Part shown: positions 15,757 to 25,093 of the stretch, piece after piece | Layout of the letters: each line of letters starts with the position of its first letter | Position numbering within the stretch: the first letter of the stretch is position 1 | Source: DATDVD01 sp035290065 | GTDB lineage: Bacteria > Pseudomonadota > Gammaproteobacteria > Coxiellales > Coxiellaceae | Assembly: GCA_035290065.1 (NCBI GenBank) | Contig: DATDVD010000057.1 | Span: forward strand, 1-26,055 | DNA length: 26,055 nucleotides | Reading direction: 5' to 3' | Translations under genes and position numbers: made by a program | Notes under the pieces: generated by a model | What the model was told of the DNA's origin: nothing | Seen by the model: the letters and a program-made list of their open reading frames with translations, nothing else | Databases searched by the model: none

Positions 15757-18700
15757 ATGCAAGCAATAATTATGACGAATGGGGTTGAACCGTTTCATAT
15801 CCACTGGGGAAATCTGCCGGGTGCAAGCCCCGCGTGGGCTATTGCGCAGCTAGCTCAGGAACAAAATCGTCCCCTTCTATTGCTGTGTTCTAATGAGCAG
15901 CAAGCAGAACAGTGGAGCCAAGCCATTCAATTTTTTGCGGCCCCCGAGATTTCATTACGGCGGCTGCCTTCCCACGAAACCTTACCCTATGATTATTTTT
16001 CTCCCTCCGAATCGATTACCTCCGAACGATTGGCCACACTTTATCATTTGCCTGGCTTACAAAAAGGTATTGTAGTTAGTACGATCACTACGGCAATGCA
16101 ACGGTTAATGCCAAAATCAGCGTTATTCGCCCGGGCATTATTATTAAAAATCGGGCAATCTTTATCATTAACATCGTTTAAAACTACGTTAATAGAAAAT
16201 GGTTATCGTCTTACTAGCCAAGTGATGGAGCATGGAGAATTTACGGTACGCGGTTCGTTGATGGATATTTTTCCTATGGGCAGTAACAAGGCCTATCGCA
16301 TCGAATTATTCGACGATGTAATTGAAAGTCTGAGAACTATTGACCTCGACACGCAATGTTCCATTGAAAAAATTTCATCGGTTGAATTATTGCCTACGCA
16401 CGAATATGGATTAGATGAAATCTCTATTACTCATTTTAGACAAGCCTGGCGATCACTTTTTTCTGGCAATCCCACTCAGGCCCCTTTATATGAAGCGGTA
16501 AGTGATGGCCACGCTGCTCCAGGATTGGAATATTATTTTCCGCTGTTTTACGACCAATGTGAGACGATTCACGATTATTTGCCTTTCAATACTCTCTGTA
16601 TTCTGGAATCTCAAGCCTATGAAAGCGCGCAAGTTTATCAAAAAGAAATTTTAAGACGGTATGAGCAATTACGTCACAATAGAGAACGACCTTTATTAAA
16701 TCCTTCGGCGGTTTTTTTAACGCCAGAATCATTGTATCAATCTCTAAAACCTTACAGTACCATTACGTTGCATACTGACCCTATTCCAGCAAAAGCATCC
16801 GCCATTTCATGGGCTATGCAGCGAGCACCTGAATTACCCATTCATCATCAAGCCTCTTCACCCCTGGAACCTGTGCAACAGTGGCTTAAGCAATACACTG
16901 GAAAAGTACTATTTTGTGCGGAATCAGAAGGACGACGGGAATCATTATTAGAATTGTTTTCGCATCATTCCATTTCCCTTAACACTCTGCAAAGCTGGAA
17001 GGAAGGGCAAGATAAACAACAAGGTGTTTATCTCCTCAAAGCTCCGTTGACAGAAGGATTTATTGATGAGGATCATCATTTCGCGGTTATCACAGAAAAA
17101 GAATTATTTGGCGAACAGGTCAAAATTGCTACTCACTATAAACACCATGAAATAGATCCTAATACGGTTATTAAAAGTTTAACAGAATTAAAAATGGGTG
17201 ATCCGATTGTACATCTAGATTATGGCGTAGGCCGTTATCAAGGTTTACAAAAAATTGAAACGCAAGGTATTGAAACAGAATACATGCTGATTACGTATGC
17301 CAATAACGATAAAATTTATGTACCTATTGCATCATTACATCTGGTGACGCGTTATACGGGTTTAGATGCAGAGCATGCACCTCTTCATTATCTTGGAACA
17401 AAAACCTGGAAGAAAGAAAAAGAAGCGGCAGAAAAACGTATTCGAGATGTGGCAGCAGAGTTACTGCATGTTTACAGTCAACGAAAAATTGCTCCTGGTT
17501 TTGCATTTAAAAAACCCGATGATGATTTTCAGGTATTTCGTAATGAATTTCCTTATGAGGAAACACTTGATCAAACCAAAGCCATTGATGCTGTGATTGG
17601 GGACATGATACGTCCTCACCCTATGGACCGATTGGTATGTGGTGACGTGGGGTTCGGGAAAACAGAAATTGCAATGCAAGCGGCCTTTTTAGCGGTGCAA
17701 TCTGGCAAACAAGTCGCTATGCTGGTTCCCACCACCCTATTGGCCTCCCAACATTACACCTCTTTTAAAGACCGGTTTGCGCATTGGCCCATTAAAATTA
17801 GTTTGCTTTCGCGATTTGTTGATACAACAGAATTAAATAAAACAAAGGAATTTATCGAGAGTGGGCATGTTGATATCGTGATTGGTACCCATAAATTAAT
17901 TCAACGCGATATTATTTTTAAAAATTTAGGGCTTTTAATTGTGGATGAAGAACATCGATTTGGTGTTCGGCAAAAAGAGCGTATGAAAGCCCTTCGGGAA
18001 AATGTGGATGTATTAACCCTTACTGCCACCCCCATTCCCCGAACACTTAATCTTTCATTATCGGGTTTACGAGATTTATCAATCATTGCCACCCCACCCT
18101 TACGAAGATTGCCTATTAAAACATTTGTGTATGATTATAACGAAATCATTATTAAAGAGGCTATATTACGCGAAATGATGCGAGGGGGGCAGATATATTT
18201 TTTACACAACGAAGTACGTACTATTGATCAAAAAGCACGGGAATTACAGCAATTATTGCCTCAAATCAAAATTGGCGTAGCTCATGGTCAAATGAAGGAA
18301 AAATCGTTAGAGAAAGTCATGCTCGATTTTTATCATCAAAGATTTCATGTATTAGTATGCTCAACGATTATTGAATCAGGTATCGATATTCCTTCCACCA
18401 ATACGATTATTATTAATCATGCTAATAAATTTGGATTGGCTCAATTACATCAATTACGTGGCCGTGTGGGCCGTTCACACCATCAAGCGTATGCCTATCT
18501 CTTAGTTTCGTCGTTAAAAGCCCTAAGAAAAGATGCCGAAAGACGATTGGAGGCCATTACAGAATTAGAAGAATTAGGCGCGGGATTTTTACTGGCCACG
18601 CACGATTTAGAAATTCGCGGGGCTGGCGAAATTTTAGGGGAAGATCAAAGCGGGCATATTCATACGATTGGATTTTCTTTATATATGGAATTGCTTAATG

Positions 18701-19185
18701 AAGCAATTCAATCCCTGAGAGATCATAAAGAAATTACTCTACTAGAACGACCGGAAGAAGTTGTCATAGAATTAAATCAAAGTGCCTTATTGCCTGAAAA
18801 ATACGTTCATGATGTAGGTTTGCGATTAACGTTATATAAACGATTGAGCAGTTGCGCCTCTTTGAAAGCATTAGAAGAATTTAAAACAGAACTAATTGAT
18901 CGTTTTGGTTTATTGCCTGTCCCTACTCAACGCTTATTTAAAATTGCTCATCTTAAATTATTAGCTAAATCGGTAGGCATTATTGAAATTCGGGGACACG
19001 CCTCGATGGCCACTATCACATTTAATCGAACTCCTCGAATTAATACCGATCGATTACTGAAGCTTATTCATACGAAACCGGATGAGATAAAATTAAAGGG
19101 GGCTGAGAAACTAAGCATTCATATTCCCAAAGATCAAGAGCCAGCAGATTGCCTTGAAAATTTACTGCAATTAATTGCCTCATAG
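15757..19185 (+). CDS. mfd: Transcription-repair coupling factor Mfd
   Basis: Translocase that removes stalled RNA polymerase and recruits UvrA for repair of the transcribed strand. Its 1142 residues are close to the ~1150 of E. coli. The UvrB-homology region is at the N-terminus, the RNA-polymerase-interacting domain follows around LDYGVGRYQGL, then the RecG-like motor: Walker A GDVGFGKT (from residue 629), DEEH (730-733), TATPIPRTL and the TRG-type segment with RGAGEILGEDQSGH. The C-terminal D7 domain is present. No clear ribosome binding site precedes the ATG; a second in-frame ATG is 15 bases later. The stop is seven bases before REP-like copy B. Confidence 0.96.
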   Translation: MQAIIMTNGVEPFHIHWGNLPGASPAWAIAQLAQEQNRPLLLLCSNEQQAEQWSQAIQFFAAPEISLRRLPSHETLPYDYFSPSESITSERLATLYHLPGLQKGIVVSTITTAMQRLMPKSALFARALLLKIGQSLSLTSFKTTLIENGYRLTSQVMEHGEFTVRGSLMDIFPMGSNKAYRIELFDDVIESLRTIDLDTQCSIEKISSVELLPTHEYGLDEISITHFRQAWRSLFSGNPTQAPLYEAVSDGHAAPGLEYYFPLFYDQCETIHDYLPFNTLCILESQAYESAQVYQKEILRRYEQLRHNRERPLLNPSAVFLTPESLYQSLKPYSTITLHTDPIPAKASAISWAMQRAPELPIHHQASSPLEPVQQWLKQYTGKVLFCAESEGRRESLLELFSHHSISLNTLQSWKEGQDKQQGVYLLKAPLTEGFIDEDHHFAVITEKELFGEQVKIATHYKHHEIDPNTVIKSLTELKMGDPIVHLDYGVGRYQGLQKIETQGIETEYMLITYANNDKIYVPIASLHLVTRYTGLDAEHAPLHYLGTKTWKKEKEAAEKRIRDVAAELLHVYSQRKIAPGFAFKKPDDDFQVFRNEFPYEETLDQTKAIDAVIGDMIRPHPMDRLVCGDVGFGKTEIAMQAAFLAVQSGKQVAMLVPTTLLASQHYTSFKDRFAHWPIKISLLSRFVDTTELNKTKEFIESGHVDIVIGTHKLIQRDIIFKNLGLLIVDEEHRFGVRQKERMKALRENVDVLTLTATPIPRTLNLSLSGLRDLSIIATPPLRRLPIKTFVYDYNEIIIKEAILREMMRGGQIYFLHNEVRTIDQKARELQQLLPQIKIGVAHGQMKEKSLEKVMLDFYHQRFHVLVCSTIIESGIDIPSTNTIIINHANKFGLAQLHQLRGRVGRSHHQAYAYLLVSSLKALRKDAERRLEAITELEELGAGFLLATHDLEIRGAGEILGEDQSGHIHTIGFSLYMELLNEAIQSLRDHKEITLLERPEEVVIELNQSALLPEKYVHDVGLRLTLYKRLSSCASLKALEEFKTELIDRFGLLPVPTQRLFKIAHLKLLAKSVGIIEIRGHASMATITFNRTPRINTDRLLKLIHTKPDEIKLKGAEKLSIHIPKDQEPADCLENLLQLIAS

Positions 19186-19192
19186 CTTGAAC

Positions 19193-19217
19193 TTTCGCTT
19201 TGCTCAATCTGGGCTAC
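19193..19217 (-). repeat. Degenerate REP-like element, copy B
   Basis: The 16-base core (19193-19208) is identical to the core of copy A beside mnmA, and the minus-strand reading again begins GTAG (19214-19217), followed by CCCAGATTGAGC. The other hairpin arm is poorly conserved. It lies just after mfd. Confidence 0.55.
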
Positions 19218-19287
19218 CAGGCTTCACCCATCTTAAATACTCATACCCCAGCATGACATTTCTCTTCCTGTGGATTACAATAATAAA

Positions 19288-19926
19288 ATGAAACGATTAT
19301 CGCTTATCCTTGCATACATCGGCCTAGCCGTCATCTCCCCCAGCTATGCTGAAGCAACAGAACCCTCCTCCCCTACCCCCATGGCCAAATGGTATCAAAT
19401 TGAAATGATTATATTTTCTCAAATAACTAAGGAAACGCTTGGCTCTGAACAATGGCCACTGCTTTCCGGGGCCTTAAAAATTCCTGCCAATGCCCAGATT
19501 CCTTCTCTACTGCCACACAGCCAATTCCATTTGCAAGACGCTGAAAATGCCTTGAGACAAAACTCGCAATATCAAGTCTTGATGCATATTGCTTGGAACC
19601 AGCCTTTTACGGTACGAGGCAAAAAAATTCCTCTTCGTATTCAAAGTGTCAATGATTCCGGTGATTCCGTGCAAATTAATGGCCTTTTAACCATAGCGCT
19701 AACTCATTATATTGACATGCATTTTAATTTTATGATTGCAGAGCCCAAAGAGTATTTAGAAAAAATTAATTCCGATATGGAATGGCCCTCCACAGAAAAT
19801 AGTTTTTTTTACTTTCATATGATGCAAACGAGACGCACAAAAAGTGGTGAGTTAAATTATATTGATTTCCCTCTCTTTGGAGTTTTAATTGAAGCATTTC
19901 CGCTGGATCAAAAGACTGAGGATTAA
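19288..19926 (+). CDS. csiV: CsiV family protein
   Basis: Likely the CsiV family, periplasmic proteins linked in Vibrio to signalling by non-canonical D-amino acids and in other gammaproteobacteria found next to mfd. From the ATG at 19288 there are 212 residues: signal peptide MKRLSLILAYIGLAVISPSYA, then the family signature KWYQIEMIIFSQ at the start of the mature part, and later YQVLMHIAWNQP, ITIALTHYIDMHFN-like beta strands. A GTG at 19270 adds six residues; I prefer the ATG because it puts the basic residues at the start of the signal peptide. No strong ribosome binding site. Assignment rests on the signature and the mfd neighbour. Confidence 0.75.
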   Translation: MKRLSLILAYIGLAVISPSYAEATEPSSPTPMAKWYQIEMIIFSQITKETLGSEQWPLLSGALKIPANAQIPSLLPHSQFHLQDAENALRQNSQYQVLMHIAWNQPFTVRGKKIPLRIQSVNDSGDSVQINGLLTIALTHYIDMHFNFMIAEPKEYLEKINSDMEWPSTENSFFYFHMMQTRRTKSGELNYIDFPLFGVLIEAFPLDQKTED

Positions 19927-19929
19927 TCT

Positions 19930-20517
19930 TTATAAATGCTCATCTGCTACACGATAAATACCCGGCACATTACGTAAATATTCTTTATAATCCAATCCAA
20001 ATCCAAACACGTAATAATCCTCAATTTCAATACCGATAAAATCCGCTTTTTCCAACCCTCCGGGCTCACGCACTCGTTTTTTATCGATGATGGCGACTGT
20101 ATACACCTGTTCGGCGCCTTGGCCTTTCACATAGTCGACCAATCCTTCAAAGGTACTACCACCATCTAAAATATCATCCACAATCACCACGGTTCGACCC
20201 TGCAACGCCAAAGAAGGTTTTGCTTTCCAACGTAACTCTTTTCCTACTGTGGCGCCTTGATAACGCGTGGCGTGAATATAATCTAACTGCAAAGGAAAAG
20301 CTAAGCGCAATAATAAATGCCCGATAGGAATCATAGCCCCATTTACAACGGCTAAAAAAATAGGATTGCTGTTGGCCAATCGCTCTGTCATAGCTTCTGC
20401 CATTTTATCCAAGGCTTGGTAAATTTCTTGTTCCGTCACTAAACAAATAGCTTTCTTATAAACGTCCTCAATATGCTTAGGCATATTCTCGTGAAGAGAG
20501 TTAATGGATGCAGTCAT
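19930..20517 (-). CDS. hpt: Hypoxanthine-guanine phosphoribosyltransferase
   Basis: Purine salvage enzyme that joins hypoxanthine or guanine to PRPP. The PRPP-binding motif VVIVDDILDGGSTF is at 110-123 counting from the ATG at 20517, and the family pattern around LDYIHATRY and the C-terminal YYVFGFGLDY is present. I choose 20517 because AGGGG lies four bases upstream, using the end of mscS, whose TAG stop is seven bases away. An ATG at 20535 would add six residues and overlap mscS by 11 bases. Last gene of the 23389-19930 operon; converges on csiV with three bases between stops. Confidence 0.92.
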   Translation of the reverse strand: MTASINSLHENMPKHIEDVYKKAICLVTEQEIYQALDKMAEAMTERLANSNPIFLAVVNGAMIPIGHLLLRLAFPLQLDYIHATRYQGATVGKELRWKAKPSLALQGRTVVIVDDILDGGSTFEGLVDYVKGQGAEQVYTVAIIDKKRVREPGGLEKADFIGIEIEDYYVFGFGLDYKEYLRNVPGIYRVADEHL

Positions 20518-20524
20518 AGAGCCC

Positions 20525-21598
20525 CTATTTTTCATTCGACATCAATTTCATGGAAGATGCACATTGTGCCCCATGTTTTGAGATAATATCAAGAGTCTTT
20601 AAGAGGATATCTTGCTGGACGGTTAAAAATTTTCCCCACTCTGTGGTTTTAATAAAAGCCACCAAGGAGAAGTTTAATGCATACTCCCCTACTTCCACTA
20701 GATTAACTAAAATAGGTTCACTGCTGTCTACATCCGGATGACGACTGAGCATTTCTTTAGTCTCCGTAAGAATAGCTTTTATTTTGGAATAGTCTTCATG
20801 ACGTAATCCTATTTCAGCCGACATACGGCGGTTTTTCATCCGAGAAACATTTTCCAAAGAAATGGTGGAAAAAGTGCCATTGGGAATATAGAGAGGGCGG
20901 CTTTCGGCGGTACGAATACGGGTTAATCGCCAACCAATTTGTTCCACCGTGCCTTCTATAAAACGGTCGGGTGAACGAATCGCGTCTCCCACATTAAACG
21001 GCCGGTCTAAATACACCATTAATCCACCCACAAAATTGGCCAAGGTGTCTTTAGCCGCAAAACCTACCACTAAACCACCCACCCCACCAAAAGCCAATAA
21101 CGCTGAAATGGAAATGCCCCAGGTTTGAAGCGCCACCAGCATAGCAATAGTAATAATCGTAGCCTGTGCAATTTGGCTCAATGCACTGATGGTTGTTTTA
21201 TCGGTACGACGGCGGCCTAAATTGACTTGTACTTCCATTTCGCACTGTAAATTATAGACATAGCGAAGACCAAACCACGTGAGGAAAAGAATCGTGCAAA
21301 GGCGGTAGGCAACATCCAAATCGGGTAACACCTCCGTGCTATAAAATCGCCGCATCAACACATCCAAAATCCAAACCAATGTTACCACACTGATTAAAAC
21401 CACTAATGGCCGATGAAGCGCCACTAATAAGCTATCATCCCAAATTTGAGACGTTCGGGATAAACGAGGATGAAGTCGATTAAAAATAAAGCGCTCTAAC
21501 CAGAGCAAAAAGAGACCGGCGATTAAAATAATCGATGCATGCACCAACCATCCATTGTGATCTAATACATCGAGAAGATTCGTCCAGGAAGTATGCAT
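20525..21598 (-). CDS. Small-conductance mechanosensitive channel, MscS family
   Basis: Inner-membrane channel that opens under membrane tension to release solutes in hypo-osmotic shock. The 357 residues have about four or five membrane helices in ~15-200. The last is the Gly/Ala-rich pore helix, GGVGGLVVGFAAKDTLANF, leading into LMVYLDRPFNVGD, the start of the beta domain, then the cytoplasmic vestibule. It is longer than E. coli MscS and resembles the YbiO/YnaI-like members; which paralogue is unclear. AAGGAGG lies eight bases before the ATG. It follows nagZ by 17 bases. Confidence 0.9.
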   Translation of the reverse strand: MHTSWTNLLDVLDHNGWLVHASIILIAGLFLLWLERFIFNRLHPRLSRTSQIWDDSLLVALHRPLVVLISVVTLVWILDVLMRRFYSTEVLPDLDVAYRLCTILFLTWFGLRYVYNLQCEMEVQVNLGRRRTDKTTISALSQIAQATIITIAMLVALQTWGISISALLAFGGVGGLVVGFAAKDTLANFVGGLMVYLDRPFNVGDAIRSPDRFIEGTVEQIGWRLTRIRTAESRPLYIPNGTFSTISLENVSRMKNRRMSAEIGLRHEDYSKIKAILTETKEMLSRHPDVDSSEPILVNLVEVGEYALNFSLVAFIKTTEWGKFLTVQQDILLKTLDIISKHGAQCASSMKLMSNEK

Positions 21599-21615
21599 TA
21601 CGATACCCTCCTTTC

Positions 21616-22557
21616 TTACATTTGGATTAATCGCTGAATTCGAGCGTCCGATTCAGCGTGATGATACGATTCCAAACATTCGAATACATTCACCAAGGCC
21701 TTTCTATTATTGCATACTAGCAATAAATCGCAACCTGCTTCGAGCGCTAATTGCGTGCGATCGGTTTCAGAACCAAACGAATGAGTAGCACCCATATTTA
21801 AATCATCACTGATAATAACACCTTTAAACCCGAGTTGGTGACGAAGCACGTTTTTCAGCCAAAAAGATGAAAATCCTGCGGATTTTTCATCGCATTGCTG
21901 ATACACCACATGAGCGGGCATTACCATATCTAAAAGAGAAATTAATTTCATAAAGGGTTGTAAATCATTTTGGGTAATAAGCTCTAATGATCGCGAATCG
22001 ACAGGTAAACTCAAATGAGAATCCGCTTTTACATGCCCATGGCCTGGAAAATGTTTTCCCACCGAAGGCATATGCATGCCATGCATAACTTCAATCATAG
22101 CCCGTGCTAAGTGAATAATTTTTTCCGGCTCTGAATGGAAACTGCGTTCTGCAATGACTTCATTTAAACCCATGTTTAAATCTAATACCGGCGATAAGCA
22201 CACATTCACACCACAGTCTTTTAATTCTTGCATGTGAATGCAAACCACCTCTTGGAATGCTTTTACAGCTTCCTCCGGAGAGCGATCAAAATATTGGCCC
22301 CAGTATTGCATGGGTGGTAAACGCGTAAATCCCTTCATAAAACGCTGAACACGCCCGCCTTCTTGATCCACCATAATCAAAGCAGAAGGTTTTTCGCGAT
22401 AAATAGCTTGCGTGAGGGCTTTCAATTGCAGAGGATCGTGATAATTTCGCGCAAAAAGAATAACACCCACGCACACCGGGTGATGGAGGAGTTCAATTTC
22501 CTCGCCGGTGAGGTGGGTGCCTTCTAAATCTAACGGAACATACCCTAATTTCGACAT
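21616..22557 (-). CDS. nagZ: Beta-N-acetylglucosaminidase NagZ
   Basis: Cytosolic GH3 enzyme that removes GlcNAc from anhydro-muropeptides during peptidoglycan recycling. In 313 residues, slightly shorter than typical, I see VDQEGGRVQR (63-72), the catalytic loop KHFPGHGH (168-175) and the nucleophile region ISDDLNMGA (~249-257). There is no signal peptide, as expected. The ATG is six bases after the DUF1820 gene's stop and has only a GA-rich leader, so it is probably translated by coupling. Its products feed AmpD and an L,D-carboxypeptidase step; an L,D-enzyme is encoded two genes upstream. Confidence 0.94.
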   Translation of the reverse strand: MSKLGYVPLDLEGTHLTGEEIELLHHPVCVGVILFARNYHDPLQLKALTQAIYREKPSALIMVDQEGGRVQRFMKGFTRLPPMQYWGQYFDRSPEEAVKAFQEVVCIHMQELKDCGVNVCLSPVLDLNMGLNEVIAERSFHSEPEKIIHLARAMIEVMHGMHMPSVGKHFPGHGHVKADSHLSLPVDSRSLELITQNDLQPFMKLISLLDMVMPAHVVYQQCDEKSAGFSSFWLKNVLRHQLGFKGVIISDDLNMGATHSFGSETDRTQLALEAGCDLLLVCNNRKALVNVFECLESYHHAESDARIQRLIQM

Positions 22558-22563
22558 TCTCTC

Positions 22564-22917
22564 TTATCGAGAAATGGGATTATCCTCTTTGGGGGCTACG
22601 AGTTCTTGCACATGTAAACGAGTTACATTGCTTTTCTTCTCGTTAAAATCAATTAGTTTAGCAGCCCCTTTTCGCATGACTTCATCGATTCGAATCACTT
22701 CATGCATGGGAATATAAGCCCGTCTCACTCCTTCAAATTCTTTCTTTAATTTTTCTTCGGTGGGATCTAGGACTAACTGGTTCTTGTCCGGGAATACCAA
22801 ATCCTCTACCTCGATAAATCCCATTAGACTTTCTTCGGAGATATATCTTGCAAGTATTTGATAGACTTGATCTTTTTGTCTAAATGTAATTCTATACATG
22901 GCTTCATAGTCACTCAT
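22564..22917 (-). CDS. DUF1820 family protein
   Basis: A 117-residue cytosolic protein that fits DUF1820, a family of unknown function common in gammaproteobacteria. Shared features are MYRITF near the start, a short segment reading GFIEVEDLVF, and KKEFEGVRRAYIPMHEVIRIDEV in the middle (quoted in part), followed by a divergent polar tail. The start overlaps the end of the upstream gene by eight bases and AGAGG lies nine bases before it. The tight position between the L,D-enzyme and nagZ implies co-expression. The function is not known; I see no catalytic motif. Confidence 0.8.
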   Translation of the reverse strand: MSDYEAMYRITFRQKDQVYQILARYISEESLMGFIEVEDLVFPDKNQLVLDPTEEKLKKEFEGVRRAYIPMHEVIRIDEVMRKGAAKLIDFNEKKSNVTRLHVQELVAPKEDNPISR

Positions 22918-23389
22918 GGATTAATACCTCTGTACCTAGGGGAACCAGATCAAATAACTGTATCACATCCTGGTTCCGCATGCGAATGCAACCGTGTGAT
23001 GCCGGTTGACCCATTTTCACGGTCTCAGGTGTACCGTGAATATAGATATAACGGCCCAGTGTATCCACCGAACCTCCCTGATTCTTTGCTGGCTCCTTGC
23101 CACTCAACCACATAATGCGCGTGAGAATCCAATCGCGTTCTGGATAACGAGCACTGAGCTCGGACGTATAGATTTCTCCGGTGGGTTGACGATGAATAAA
23201 AACGGTATTGGGAGGGCATCCATCCCCTATTTTCTGGTGAATTTTATGGAGACCCAGAGGGGTTTGCTCACTGCCTATCATTTGCCCGACTCCCTTCGAA
23301 GCAGTAGACACAAAGTAGGTGCGAATGAGCTCTTCTTCTTGGTATACTCGGAGCTTTTGGGCACCTACGTCTATACGGATTTGCATCAT
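22910..23389 (-). CDS. YkuD-domain L,D-transpeptidase/carboxypeptidase, no signal peptide
   Basis: A 159-residue protein made of little more than one YkuD domain. It begins directly with IRIDVGAQKLRVYQ, has the conserved HGTPE (118-122) and the catalytic SHGCIRM (131-137, Cys134), and ends VLIHE. YkuD enzymes use this Cys to cut or exchange the bond after meso-diaminopimelate in peptidoglycan tetrapeptides. There is no signal peptide or membrane anchor, so it should stay in the cytosol, like the ElsL/LdtK-type L,D-carboxypeptidases of Acinetobacter. Shared transcription with nagZ supports a recycling role. Two ATGs in a row open the gene; AAAGG is about ten bases upstream. Confidence 0.88.
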   Translation of the reverse strand: MMQIRIDVGAQKLRVYQEEELIRTYFVSTASKGVGQMIGSEQTPLGLHKIHQKIGDGCPPNTVFIHRQPTGEIYTSELSARYPERDWILTRIMWLSGKEPAKNQGGSVDTLGRYIYIHGTPETVKMGQPASHGCIRMRNQDVIQLFDLVPLGTEVLIHE

Positions 23390-23437
23390 TATCCGTTTGC
23401 CTTTTATTTACTTTAAACATAGCACATAAGAACCAAT

Positions 23438-25045
23438 ATGCAATTTAATCGATCAATTAGTAATACAGAATTGTTATTAAGCGCCGTCGGAGGGATTGTG
23501 GGCTCCGGTTGGCTATTGGGGCCTCTGCTAGCGGCTAAAATTGCCGGGCCTGCGGCCATTATCGCTTGGGTATTAGGCGGACTGTTAATGATGACCATTG
23601 CCCTCACCTATGCCGAACTAGCCTCGATGCTGCCAGTGGCGGGGGGCACCATCCGTTTTTTGCAATTTAGCCATGGGACATTAGCCAGTTTTACGATTGG
23701 ATGGGTCGCCTGGTTAGCGTCTGCTGCGGTAGCACCCATTGAAACACTGGCCCTCTTGCATTATGCCTCGGTTTATTTGCCCTGGTTGATGCATAAGGTG
23801 GGCGGTGTGGCGGTGCTGACGTGGGCAGGCTTTGGCATGGCAGCGTTAATTATGTTGGGAATGTGTATCGTGAATGTGGTAGGCGTTCGCATTCTGACTA
23901 AAACGAATGCAGCCGTGGTAATTTTAAAATTACTGGTACCCGCTTTGACGATTGTTGTGTTATTTAATTTAACGTTTCATCCCTCTAATTTTATCTCGCA
24001 CGGATTTGCACCAACGGGATTAAAAGGAATTTTAAGTTCGCTGCCTGCGGCGGGCGTGATCTTTTCGTTTATTGGTTATTCGCCAGCGATTCAATTAGCC
24101 GGTGAAGCAAAAAATCCCCAACGTGCCATTCCATTTGCTATTTTAGGCGCACTCATGATTTGTATTGTGTTATACACGCTGCTGCAAATCGTTTTTATTG
24201 GCGCATTACCCACTGAAAGTTTAGCGAATGGATGGGCGAATTTAAGTTTTGCAGGTGATACAGGGCCTTTTGCGGGTATTGCAACGGGATTAGGCGCGTT
24301 GTGGTTAGCTAAAATTTTATATTTGGACGCAGCCGTTTCTCCGTTTGGAACGGGACTGATTTATACAGGTTCTACTGCACGAATGACCTTTGCGATGGGG
24401 AAAAATGGTTATTTGCCTCAAGGATTAATGCGATTGAATGTATTTGGTGTGCCTGCTTATATTATTGCTTTCAATTATTGCTTAGGTTTATTTTTCTTTT
24501 TGCCGTTCCCCACGTGGCAAAGTATGATGAGCTTTTTGGTATCGTGTTTGGTACTGGCCTACACCGTTGGGCCGTTAGCGCTTAATACGTTGCGGAAATC
24601 GTGTGCAACGTTGCATCGTCCTTTCAAAATTCCATTTTATAAAGGCGTAACACTGGCTGCTTTTTATATTTGTAATCTTATTATTTACTGGACCGGGTGG
24701 AATATTATTTCCAATATGTTAATAGCCATTGTTTTAGGGTATTTGACGTTGAGTATTTATCAATTTATACGACGAAATAATAAAATTGATTTGCAATGGA
24801 AAAGCAGTTGGTGGGTCATTCCGCATTTGATGGGAACAGGCCTATTATCGTGGATGGGTTCCTTTGGTGGAGGAAAAGGTTGGTTGCCGTTTGGATGGGA
24901 TTTTGCAGGCGTTGCAGCATTAACAGTATTTACCTATTGTATAGCCCAGCGAATTGGATTGGCAGATGGCACTCATTGTCGCGAAGCGCTTCAGTCAGAA
25001 ACGCTTTCAGCGGTTGAGGTTGAAGAAAATATGGGGCCTCCGTAG
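23438..25045 (+). CDS. APC-superfamily amino acid permease
   Basis: A 535-residue inner-membrane transporter with about 12-14 helices. The N-terminal helix 1 break GGIVGSGWLLGP and helix 2-3 pattern ALTYAELASMLPVAGGTIRF are those of APC transporters; later ELASM-type and AKNPQRAIPFAI segments fit the aspartate- or glutamate-transporter-like branch. Substrate cannot be read from sequence. The hydrophilic C-tail from ~505 is acidic. It is divergent from the YkuD gene, with 48 bases between, and lacks a strong ribosome binding site. Confidence 0.9.
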   Translation: MQFNRSISNTELLLSAVGGIVGSGWLLGPLLAAKIAGPAAIIAWVLGGLLMMTIALTYAELASMLPVAGGTIRFLQFSHGTLASFTIGWVAWLASAAVAPIETLALLHYASVYLPWLMHKVGGVAVLTWAGFGMAALIMLGMCIVNVVGVRILTKTNAAVVILKLLVPALTIVVLFNLTFHPSNFISHGFAPTGLKGILSSLPAAGVIFSFIGYSPAIQLAGEAKNPQRAIPFAILGALMICIVLYTLLQIVFIGALPTESLANGWANLSFAGDTGPFAGIATGLGALWLAKILYLDAAVSPFGTGLIYTGSTARMTFAMGKNGYLPQGLMRLNVFGVPAYIIAFNYCLGLFFFLPFPTWQSMMSFLVSCLVLAYTVGPLALNTLRKSCATLHRPFKIPFYKGVTLAAFYICNLIIYWTGWNIISNMLIAIVLGYLTLSIYQFIRRNNKIDLQWKSSWWVIPHLMGTGLLSWMGSFGGGKGWLPFGWDFAGVAALTVFTYCIAQRIGLADGTHCREALQSETLSAVEVEENMGPP

Positions 25046-25093
25046 TTCACAACTCCATGCCAATTTGCATACACTGGTGATCAAGAATATTCC

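Noticed and set aside
23006..23416. Plus-strand open frame of 136 codons
   Set aside because: Antisense to the YkuD gene, whose catalytic motifs show the minus strand is coding.
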